From Owenia fusiformis (taxonomy: Eukaryota; Annelida; Polychaeta; Sabellida; Oweniidae), in the NCBI GenBank assembly GCA_903813345.2, contig CAIIXF020000008.1, positions 31,398,867 to 31,462,866 of the forward strand: a DNA stretch of 64,000 nucleotides, read 5' to 3'. The notes below the pieces were generated by a model that had not been told where the DNA came from, searched no databases, and saw only the letters and a program-made list of their open reading frames with translations. The translations under genes and the position numbers were made by a program. Shown here piece after piece: positions 55,101 to 64,000 of this stretch. How positions within the stretch are numbered: the first letter of the stretch is position 1; each line of letters opens with the position of its first letter.

Positions 55101-58100
55101 ACACTCCTATTTGAAGGGCTTTTGAGGTCATATCTGAAAATAATTGCCGCTGTTAACATGGCCAAGGGGGACACATTGACTAGTAATGTGGTGTGAAATC
55201 GAACTTTATTTTGACAAAACACTAACTTTTAAAATGACTGTAACTTTTTCACATTTGGGAGTTAAACCATGATACTTGGCAAATCAGTGTAACTTTGGAC
55301 AAGCTTTAAAATGATATATGACACTTACTATGAGGATACTGGAATATATCTGCCTAGGGGGGGGGGGGGGGCATACTTTCGGGACACCCTGTATATTAGA
55401 TATTTTGCAGGATATTTGGAATTTATTTGTGATGTTAAGCTTTTTACTACCCCCCCCCAATGTTGTGTTTACCTATCAACAAGAATATGAATGATTTTCA
55501 AGTGTAATTCTCTCATAACTTTTGCTGTAGTTCAGGGAAGCCAATGAAAAAGTTCTCAAATTAAATTACTGGAATATCTTTTACTATATCCAGAAATTAT
55601 GGCAGTGATGTATCTATATAATATGGATAAAGATCACTCCATCCCCTTCGACCCCTTGGGGGATTTAATATTGATTCATACAATAAATACATTATCCTTA
55701 TTATTGCATCAACCATAAGATTTCTATTACTATTATTAAGTATGTCTATTAACATTTTGTTCATATAAAAACTGATCCTTGTAGGGGGAAGGAGGGAGAA
55801 ATGTACAAAAACATGATTTTGGCTCACACAGTGAGCATATGGGATTTGACTAGTTACCATTTATAGACTATGATCTTCCAAGGTATTTTATGCTCATAGA
55901 TATGTCCTCCTACATGATGGTCAATCATGATATCAATCTATCTTTTGGTGCATTTAAACAATTGATTCATCCTTCTAGCAATTAAATAATATGGTAACAG
56001 TATTTTTATGGTAATTATGATAGACTATGAAAAAACAACAACCCAAAAATGCCATGTAATGCTACATTAAGATAAAGCCACAAGCACACTCTTTTACTAT
56101 TTAAGGCTGTGAGAGGAACAGTACATGTATAATTTAAGGTACATTTACGGCATATGCAAATTTCCAGGGTACTAGCATGTAGTTAGCTGTTTATTTTTCA
56201 TATTAATAGATATTAGTTCTTTCTTTGTTAGAATTGATAAACATGCTAGCTCGAATCGATTAAAACAAATGTAAGAGTTTCTTTAAAATATATTCTCAGA
56301 TATCCCCCATCTCTGTCTCTTATTACATAAGGGAAACATCAGTGAACCAGTTATTATGAAGTTATTTCAAGACAGTCAGGGAGAGTTTGTTAGCCCCCCT
56401 CCTCTGCCATCCCCCCCACCCCACACACACTGAAGAGGCAATATCTTTTTTCTCCATCATTAATATTTTTTTTATAATTTGCAATTAACTTGGACATAAA
56501 GATTCATAGAAAAACGTTATCCCTGATTTTTCTTCACTAAATATCAACTGATATAAAATCCTTAAAGTCAATGTTAACAAAATTTGAAAATGTGTATATT
56601 AAAGGGTTAAAATATCAAATTTAGAAATGAAAAATAAACAACTACTATTATTACATGATAGTAGCAGTTATTTCATGAAAATCTGGGAAAGAGTTTGCTC
56701 AGACTATTCATTACTTTTCGTTTTACCCCCCAGGGGTGGGAGTAAAACATAAATTTTGGGACAAAAAGTGACTGAGAAACTTGCTCGGGTGGACGTTTAA
56801 TTTAAAATCAAAACATTCATGAAATGTTAGTGGCTTAATTTCTCTTCACTGATTCTAACAATGAAAGATGAAGATCCTGGACTAGCCCCCTCCATCTTGC
56901 TTCTAAGCTGAATGCGAAAATATTTTTTTCTCACTTATTAATGATCTTTATAATTTGAAATTCATTGAACTTAAAGAGTGATATAAGAACTCTCTTCCTG
57001 AATGTTTTCATCAATAAATATGAAAAGCTCTTAGAATTATGACAAAATATCTTCAAAATCCATGTTACCAACATTGAGACATCACTGGACATTAAATGAT
57101 TAAAATATTGATTTTGTAAGGAAATATTAATAAAAAACATTGAAAACAATTTATCGCTAGATCTGCTGATTGTATAAACTTATTTAATGGTGGCATATGA
57201 AGAACTGTCCTCAAAATATTTTTTTGCTTTGCCCCCCTGCTATCCCCCGGGGTTGGGGGTAAAACATAATTTTTTGGGACAAAAAGTGACCCATGAACTT
57301 GCTCGGGTGGATGTTTTCAATTCAAACAACCAATATATTCATAAATTCACAATGGTTTAATTTCTGCAGAGATTCGAACAAAAAATAACGAAGAGCCTAG
57401 ACTACAAGCTGCAAATACGGAAAAAACATCGTGCCTTCACACTTTTCTTTAATAAAAGAGGCCATTAGCCATGGGTTGAGGATTGGAGAAGACGTAATTG
57501 TGACGCCAGTCGACATCCGGAAAGCTTTTGACAGTGTGTGGCACGCAGGTCTATTGTACAAAATTAATGCTAGAATTAATGGGAAACTCTGGAGGATCTT
57601 ACGTTTAAGTTATATGGATTATACATATGATGTAGATTAGATGTTACCTTTTTTGTATTTACCTGGGTGTCTACCAAGGTGGTATTGGTACTGTAGATTA
57701 TAATAACTAATTGCATTGTTTTACAGAGTCTCCCTGCAATACTGGTTTTTCCATTCCCTGGAACGGTGGTTACCAGTGTATTTGTCCTCCCAACAAACAA
57801 GGCAAAAACTGTAGTGAAGGTAAGCAATTTGAAAGAGTAGAAAACCCCAATATTTTCATATTTAAATACCGGTATTTTTATTTCCTGGAACGATGGTTAC
57901 CAGTGCAAATCGTCCGCCCAACAAACAAGGCAAGAATTGCAGTGAAGGTGTGTACTTTATGAGGTAGTGAACCTAACTATTGTTTCCATGGTAATTTTAT
58001 CGACTGTTTTTTTTCACACATCTTTGGGTTTCAAAATACTTTTGAAATAAAATAAAGAAACCTACTTGATATTAGGCTGCCAGTTTGAATTAAAAGTAAT

Positions 58101-61100
58101 ATTTTATTTTTTGTCCAACTTGGGGAGCAGTTTTGTATTTCCCTTTTGAGGATTTTTATTCTCTTAATTTCTGAAAAGGCTGTCTTGAGTCTTCAAGTAT
58201 TTTATGCAGTTTTGAATGTTTTACAAAATTTTAAAACAAACCTTTTAAACAAATCTTTTAATGTTTCTATAATAAATACAACTTATCTTCAGATGTTCCC
58301 GATGCTGGTAATTGTACCTGGCCTGGGAATGGTAAGTCGTGTAAAGCATAATTAACCATTATTTAATTGTAGTAAAATGTGTCTGAAATATCACCTGTAT
58401 GATACCTACATTTGCTTGTGTTTCTTCCTATTTAAAATCAGCAAATCAGACATGACGTATAGCTTATGTTGTGAACATATTGTAGCACTACTTAGAGCTT
58501 GCGACTATCATAAAATTTTGTTTTAAAAATGATATTATTTCTGACTCCTCTATACAGATCTCCTAAAATCCCCTACATCCAAAAAGTGGAGAACAACATG
58601 TTATATGATAATGATTAAGAATATTTTGATGTCACCACCAGGGAATGCTAATTTTTGAAATTTAAGCTTTCCTCTGTTTACACGGCGTTTATAGCTACTC
58701 CATCGAATTGTGAGGAATTGTAAAGTGCGGCTTGCTCAGCGTAAGTTGCACTTATATTAATTCTGTTTGTAGAAAACGCATGTTCCTCAGCACCCTGCCA
58801 TGGGGAGGATGCTATGTGCATCAACACTTTTGGCGGGAATTATAAATGCTTATGCCCACCCGGGACAAACGGCGACCGTTGTGGTGAAGGTATGGAAAAA
58901 CCGAATTCTTGAAGTGAAATCATGTCTACACTGTATACAGGGCGATACAAAAATGCCACCAACATAATGTTGCATAACTTTTTTTTGTCTTCGTGATATG
59001 CCATCCATCTTTTGTAACATTTTAATACTAATTCTTTTGGCTAAGGAAGTCCATTGAATTAAACAAAAGATGATATTGTCATTAATAAAATCTTTAAAGT
59101 AGTCCACTAGCATAGCTCAGGGATAACGCGTGTATTTATTAACCAATAGGTCCCGGATTTGATCCCCGATTCAGGCAACACTTAATTTGTTTGCGTAAAG
59201 TACTTCAGGGTGTTTGACTGAGTGGTCCACAAATCTTACAAAAAGCCATGGTCTTTACTTCTATGACTGTGTATGAGTTCAAATAAAAGAACACAAGGGT
59301 ATTTTAAGGAGGCGTTCTTGGGTCTGCCTTTCAGGCTTTATGATACCCTGCGTGCAGAGTCTAGTTAAACTACAAGACGAAGCTCTCTTTTAAGAAGTGA
59401 AGTCAAACGAATGCAAAGGGTAGCTTTATGACAGTAGCAGAATTTGAAAATATCAATTATCGTAAATTTGCCCAAACACGGGATATACCAAAGAGGTATT
59501 GATCACCCACATAGATTGTAAACAAAATGCAATGCAAAATAAAAAACAGCAACAATCAGACAATAACTTGTTTGCAAAATCATGTTGCAAAAGGCTGGAG
59601 GCATTTTTGTTTAGAATCTAGTGTGCCTGCAGGAGAATAGACGACACATCTTATAACTCTCATACAGGTGCATCTAGTTGAGCTAGTAGCTCTGAAACTG
59701 AAATAATTTCAATATTCTGAAGTTCAACTCAACAATCCATGCAGACAAAAAAGTTATGCAACATTATGTGGGTGGCCTTTTTGTGTCATGCTGCACTAGT
59801 TACATTCACGTTCAAATTACAAGCGTTGGAATTGAATAATGTTGAAGGATTTCAGATATTTTAATGTGTTGTGAAAAGCGTTTAATTTCTATATCAATGA
59901 AAATCTATTAACAGAGCCTGATCATATATTCATTTTTCAAATAAACCGAGGGCTGACCAAAAACAGTATTGAAATTGGCGATGAGTGACTAAAATGTTTT
60001 CGTTTATGCAAGAGGAGACTTCAAACTTCCTTATTGATTTTGTTATTTCATCACTAGGAACGTACTGCTTTCCATGTGCAAGTAAAAGATGGAGGAACGT
60101 CACATGTCCTGTGTTCAACGACAAGCCATTCTTGACATCGATGTCTGTGCAAGAAGTAACACTCAATACCCAGATATCAAGGTAGGGTCAGTTTATCTTG
60201 TTTCTTTATTTTCATATCTTTAAATTACAATAGTAATGGAGATAACAGAAAGTCATAAAAAGTTTAGTTTTCTGATTTTCGTTTTAATGATTACATCACA
60301 CCTCCATGGCCGACCCGTTTAATATTTCCTTACTTCTTGTCAAATGTGATATAATTTCGTAAATTCAGCATAAGAGTTATAAAACACGATTTTTCGTTGC
60401 TCAACTTATTCCAGACTCCCGTTACCAACAACCATAACCTTATAATTTTGAGACAATATCTCAATAGTAATTTCATCTCACAATAGGATGAATCTCTTGA
60501 TATCAGAGCATATTAATTTACCCTTAAGATTACCTGTATGTTACAGTAAAAGACAAATTGAGCTTAAAATTTAAAACTATATCTGCACAAACTAATACCA
60601 TAGGTTTATTTTTTGGACAACCTGTATATTTCAGGACACGATGTACGATGAACGACAAGTGGAGATTCGATTATAGTACAGGGACCATGTGGGTAGCCAA
60701 AGGTTGTAGGGGCGAGTTTTGTGTGCATTTCAAAGAAGCTGAACCAAGTACAATAACTGCATCAGACACAACAACTGGACCAGGTACAACAACTGGACCA
60801 AGTACAACAACTGGACAAGGTACAACAACTGGACCAAGTACAACAACTGGACCAGGTACAACAACTGGACCAGGTACAACAACTGGACAAGGTACAACAA
60901 CTGGACCAAGTACAACAACTGTGCAAGGTACAACAACTGGACCAGGTACAACAACAGGACAAGGTACAACAACTGGACCAAGTACAGCAACTGGACAAGG
61001 TACAACAACTGGACAAGGTACAACAGCTGGACCAAGTACAACAACTGGACAAGGTACAACAACTGGACAAGGTACAACAACTGGACAAGGAACAACAACT

Positions 61101-63061
61101 GGACCAAGTACAACAGCTGGACAAGGTACAACAAGTGGACCAAGTACAACAACTGGACACGGTACAACAAGTGGACCAAGTACAACAACTGGACAAGGTA
61201 CAACAACTGGACCAACTACTACAACAACTGCTGGCAGTGTCCCATGTGAAAGTCTCAAATTGTCTGGGTTGTCACGGTCCTCCAATCAACTATATCGAAC
61301 TGGGATCTTCAAGCTGCAATCGAATTTTTGGAACGAACGACCAGTTTACAAACACCTATGGGATCTAGAGTTTTTGTTCTATGAAGATGGAGCCTGGCTT
61401 ATAGGATCAACAATAGGAGAAACTCAATCAGGAATTCGTGTAATCAGTTCAGCTCTGGAACCACAAGACGTGATGGAAGTTTGGGATTCTTGGGATGGTA
61501 GCGCTTGGGTAGCTGAGCCAAGTCTGATTGCATCGTGTTCAGCTATATGTGACACGATTTGGTTGAGTGGTGTTTCATGGAATGGACCACACGCCTACCT
61601 ATTAGGAGCTTATAGTATTTCAAATAATGATTCAAATGGAGCACCGATCTACAAGAAACAAGATGGCGCAAACAGTAGTGAAATAACAATTAGAATGTCT
61701 GATGGCAACAAATGGAGCATTAAAACAGAGAATGAGACATTAACCACAGAGTTTACAACAGCCATCACAAACCCAGTTGAAATAAATAACACATGGACTG
61801 TGTCATCTGGTACAATAGTCCTGGATTGCTACTTTGGTAAGTACAAGGAAATTGTAAGAAACAATATAAAAAAGTGTGGGCATATTCTTACTCGATTGTT
61901 TCAACCATATACAATGCGCAACTATAACAATTATTCCATTAGAATATATTTCAATTTGTGGAATAAAATACTTATTGAATTTGAAAACAGGGAAAATATC
62001 AATGGAGGTAATAAAGAATCGTCATTGTTCAGTTCATTGATAAGACTGATTTCTTTCTTCTCTGTAGGTCAAGAAGGAATTGGTAGTGAGGTTCTGTTAG
62101 ATGGTAGTTCTATTCAAAGGAAAAGACAGGGTATCTTTTCACTTTATGGCCCTCTTCTCAATGGAAGGCCTGTCTATATTCACGAACGTGGAGACACCTT
62201 CCTTGATTACATAATCATGGACAAGCAAAGAAGGTTCTGGCTCGTTTCTGACAATATTAACTCCAGTTCTGGAGGGATTCGTGTTTATGACTCAGCGTTG
62301 TCGGCAGATGGCATAACTCGGACATGGGAAACATATGACTCACAAGATGGCTGGGTGAAAGAAACTAAAATGGGAGCAGCATGTATTACAAGTATGTAGT
62401 TTCTGATCTACTTCTGCGAAGATCTAATCAGTTTAGAGATACTTATTCTCTATCTGAAATCTAATTGGTCAGATCATGATCATTATTGCATCAACTATAA
62501 CCAATTAACAAGAACATTATTTAGTCTTACGTCGCAATTTCCTCGGAAGAAACAATTATAAATTCCTTTGTTGGAAGGATTCCTCCTAATTGCCCCTTCA
62601 GTATCAATCCAACTAAGTTCTAACCTAGGCATATTTTAATCAAGCTAATTTACACATTGTTTCTCTTTCTAATCTTTTTGTCTTCCTTTATGGCACACGG
62701 GCTTAAATATAGTAATTGTGTCATTACATTTTAGATAACACCGTCCCCAGCGAAACGTTATACATGGGGGGTGTGGTCACATCGTCAACTCCACAAACTC
62801 AAAGGTTAGGATTTTACACGAAACACAGAGACTATCACAATTCGAGACCAGTATATATTCACGAATCAGGCAAATATGCTCTGTACTACCTACTATCTAG
62901 AGGATATTGGGGTATTGTCAAGGCAACTGGTACGGCCAGTCTCTATATGGCGATATATTCAGCATCCCTTCTTCCTCAAGAGATAACTGTGCCACTATAT
63001 GGATGGGTTTCTGGTTGGACATTGATGGATAACATCACCATGTCTAGCTATACAAACACAG
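52104..63061 (+). CDS. Gene 3: secreted EGF / DUF3011-like / mucin / RPVY-module protein (3' partial)
   Basis: Exons: 52104-52167, 57727-57819, 58293-58331, 58773-58889, 60058-60181, 60635-61836, 62068-62391, 62735-63061; module 5 lies beyond the window. Every exon has the same length as its gene 1 counterpart and nearly the same sequence, and introns share the same repeats. Coding differences seen: TTTVQG for TTTGQG in one mucin unit (60921), and GIGSEV for GICSEV in module 3, which removes a cysteine. No premature stop. Intron 6 is in frame and open (see findings). Confidence 0.85.
52900..53821 (+). pseudogene. LINE remnant, 5' piece, intron 1 of gene 3
   Basis: Near-identical to 380-1346, including the RT start NHRGITLVSTHLKILEKLVV, and split at the same base by the foldback. 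Confidence 0.7.
53822..57402. mobile_element. 2.9 kb foldback with internal arrays, plus nested 648 bp element
   Basis: Same element and same TACA flanks (53818-53821, 57403-57406) as at 1347-4247. Its length here is 3581 bp, mostly because of the element at 54744-55391. Confidence 0.75.
54744..55391. mobile_element. 648 bp foldback MITE in a TA target
   Basis: Ends CAGGGTGTCCCGAAAGTATG and CATACTTTCGGGACACCCTG, exact complements, flanked by TA (54742-54743 and 55392-55393). Copy 1 (near 2235) has a single TA. The arms extend to near the middle (ACCATGATACTTGG facing CCAAGTATCATGGT). A TA duplication points to Tc1/mariner-type mobilisation. No coding frame. Confidence 0.9.
57403..57712 (+). 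pseudogene. LINE reverse transcriptase remnant, 3' piece
   Basis: DIRKAFDSVWHAGLL and the PGVYQGGIG-like region, as in copy 1. Confidence 0.7.
57727..57819 (+). CDS. Gene 3 exon 2: reduced EGF unit
   Basis: Acceptor TTTTACAG, donor GTAAGC; identical translation to gene 1. The relic duplicate exon follows at about 57860-57950. Confidence 0.85.
57860..57950 (+). pseudogene. Relic duplicate of EGF exon 2
   Basis: Same as 4705-4795: acceptor lost, one Cys codon lost, GTGTGT donor retained. Confidence 0.7.
58293..58331 (+). CDS. Gene 3 exon 3: linker exon
   Basis: 39 bp, identical translation to genes 1 and 2. The intron before it keeps about 100 bp (58094-58200) that gene 1 has lost. Confidence 0.75.
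58773..58889 (+). CDS. Gene 3 exon 4: EGF domain
   Basis: 117 bp, six cysteines, same translation as gene 1. Confidence 0.9.
59099..59345 (+). mobile_element. tRNA-derived SINE copy
   Basis: Counterpart of 5843-6090 with B-box-like GGATTTGATCCCCGATTC at 59154; the 3' tail segment is at 59466-59530. Confidence 0.55.
60058..60181 (+). CDS. Gene 3 exon 5: first half of DUF3011-like module
   Basis: 124 bp; same translation as gene 1 exon 5. Confidence 0.85.
60635..61836 (+). CDS. Gene 3 exon 6: DUF3011 end, mucin tract, RPVY modules 1 and 2
   Basis: 1202 bp, acceptor TATTTCAG, donor GTAAGT. Same number of mucin units as gene 1 (60765-61231), one with Val replacing Gly. Modules 1 and 2 are intact, including the GAG codon that is TAG in gene 2. 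Confidence 0.9.
60765..61231 (+). repeat. 18 bp coding minisatellite (mucin tract)
   Basis: Same length and unit order as 7503-7969; equal copy number in such an unstable array argues for very recent common origin with gene 1. Confidence 0.95.
62068..62391 (+). CDS. Gene 3 exon 7: RPVY module 3, opening Cys lost
   Basis: 324 bp, acceptor TCTGTAG, donor GTATGT. GGT (Gly) replaces TGT (Cys) at the module start, leaving the closing Cys in AACIT without its expected partner. Confidence 0.85.
62735..63061 (+). CDS. Gene 3 exon 8: RPVY module 4 (cysteine-free)
   Basis: 327 bp, acceptor TTTTAG, donor GTAAAC; same translation as gene 1 exon 8. Confidence 0.9.
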
Positions 63062-63073
63062 GTAAACAGATAT

Positions 63074-63150
63074 GTCACGCCCGGTGATCGTGAAAATGGG
63101 ACAGAGGGGGGAAGGGGGAGCAGGCAATTTCTGCTAGAAAATTCAACAAA
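63074..63150. mobile_element. Terminal arm of a small foldback family
   Basis: Counterpart of 9814-9890 directly after the exon 8 donor. Confidence 0.5.
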
Positions 63151-63424
63151 TCTGGAAGATTTATTTTTTCAAGAAAAAGTATTACAGCATAAAATTCTGC
63201 AAATAAAACGTTTGCGGATACCTGAAGTTAGGATATATATTGTGGTAAGCAATATAAATTACTTAAATTTACATTAAGTTAAGTGACAGCAATTTCATGA
63301 CCAAATTTATCAAGCTTCCTCTCAAGTTTTCCAAAAATCACGTCTTAATCGTTTGAAAAAACATGTCCGGGACAACCGTAAGTTCTCTAAATAAATAATT
63401 ATTTTAAGTAAACATTTTATTGTA

Positions 63425-63595
63425 CAAATAGTGACTGCCATTGAGGGAAATAGTGCAAAATATTTTCCTCAAGGGAATATCCTGTCCACTGACATGTTCC
63501 CGAGGCTGCAGGCCGAGGGAACAAGTCAGTGGACAGGATATTCCCAAGAGGAAAATTTTTACACTATTTCCCGAAAATGTGGCAGTCACTATTTG
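63425..63595. repeat. 171 bp palindrome with GC-rich centre
   Basis: Counterpart of 10165-10335, identical arms and centre. Confidence 0.8.
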
Positions 63596-64000
63596 TTTTA
63601 TTATATACCTGATAAGTACTCTGTAAACAAAACAAAATGAGAAGTCTTTTCATTTCAATATCAAATGTTCACAGGTTCTTATTGGCATTTAAATGCATTT
63701 TACCTTTCAACTCCTATAATCTCAGATTTGGGGGAAGATAAAATGTACTATTGACTGGTCACATGACCTAACTGGTGATTAGTACAATTCATCTTCCCTG
63801 AAAGCAGGGATTTAGGACTTTCCAGGGAATTAGTTCATCTATTCCATGTCATGTGACCATGAATAAGCCAATGAGCATCTAGAATACATTTGAGGTATAT
63901 AATAATATAGGCTATTTTATATTTGATTTTAAAAACACACATTCATCTCATATTGGTTTTAAAACTATTAAAAGGACTTGTAGGAAATGTGGTATAAATA

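Overview
The window is animal nuclear DNA: AT-rich, with spliced genes whose introns have GT/AG borders, decayed LINEs, tRNA-derived SINEs and many foldback (inverted-repeat) DNA elements. Protein content (EGF module, DUF3011-like module, Thr-rich mucin tract, signal peptide) fits a secreted protein of an invertebrate, probably marine. I cannot name the phylum from sequence alone.

Main content: three tandem, same-strand (+) paralogues of one multi-exon gene. Gene 1 (exons 2 to 9 at 4572-12350, possible short last exons to 13713) has its first exon left of the window. Gene 2 (27534-38575, possible last exon at 47054) is the most diverged and carries an in-frame stop. Gene 3 (52104-63061) runs out of the window after exon 8. 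The predicted full product is about 880 residues: signal peptide, a reduced EGF unit, a 13-residue linker exon, a six-cysteine EGF, a DUF3011-like module split over exons 5 and 6, a mucin tract of six-residue TTTGPG/TTTGQG/TTTGPS units, then five copies of a roughly 95-residue module with core residues C..L.LSG, RPVY.H, LYY, W.I, P.DI, W...DG..W and a closing C. I call it the RPVY module here and do not know a family name for it. Almost all introns are phase 1, so modules are symmetric and exchangeable. Nothing in the sequence proves a function; a secreted, heavily O-glycosylated surface or mucus protein is the reasonable inference.

Layout. 1-4500: intron 1 of gene 1, holding a LINE remnant split by a 2.9 kb foldback element. 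4572-13713: gene 1, with SINE, palindromes and a 715 bp foldback in its introns. 13870-27500: intergenic, with a copy-1-specific LINE (14706-17253) and a dense field of foldbacks and palindromes, including odd exon-like inverted repeats at 25.8-27.1 kb. 27534-47070: gene 2, with a Tc1/mariner-type relic in intron 1 and a large insertion cluster (39.3-45.3 kb) between its penultimate and last putative exons. 47270-52060: intergenic, matching copy 1 but carrying a 1.35 kb hAT-like element. 52104-64000: gene 3, which by eye is almost identical to gene 1, including the 2.9 kb foldback, but with a further 648 bp element nested inside it.

Because copies 1 and 3 are near-identical and copy 2 is diverged (order A-B-A'), either a two-gene unit was duplicated recently or the assembly contains both haplotypes. 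The three paralogues act as mutual empty-site controls, and this lets several insertions be dated relative to the duplications and their target-site duplications be read directly.
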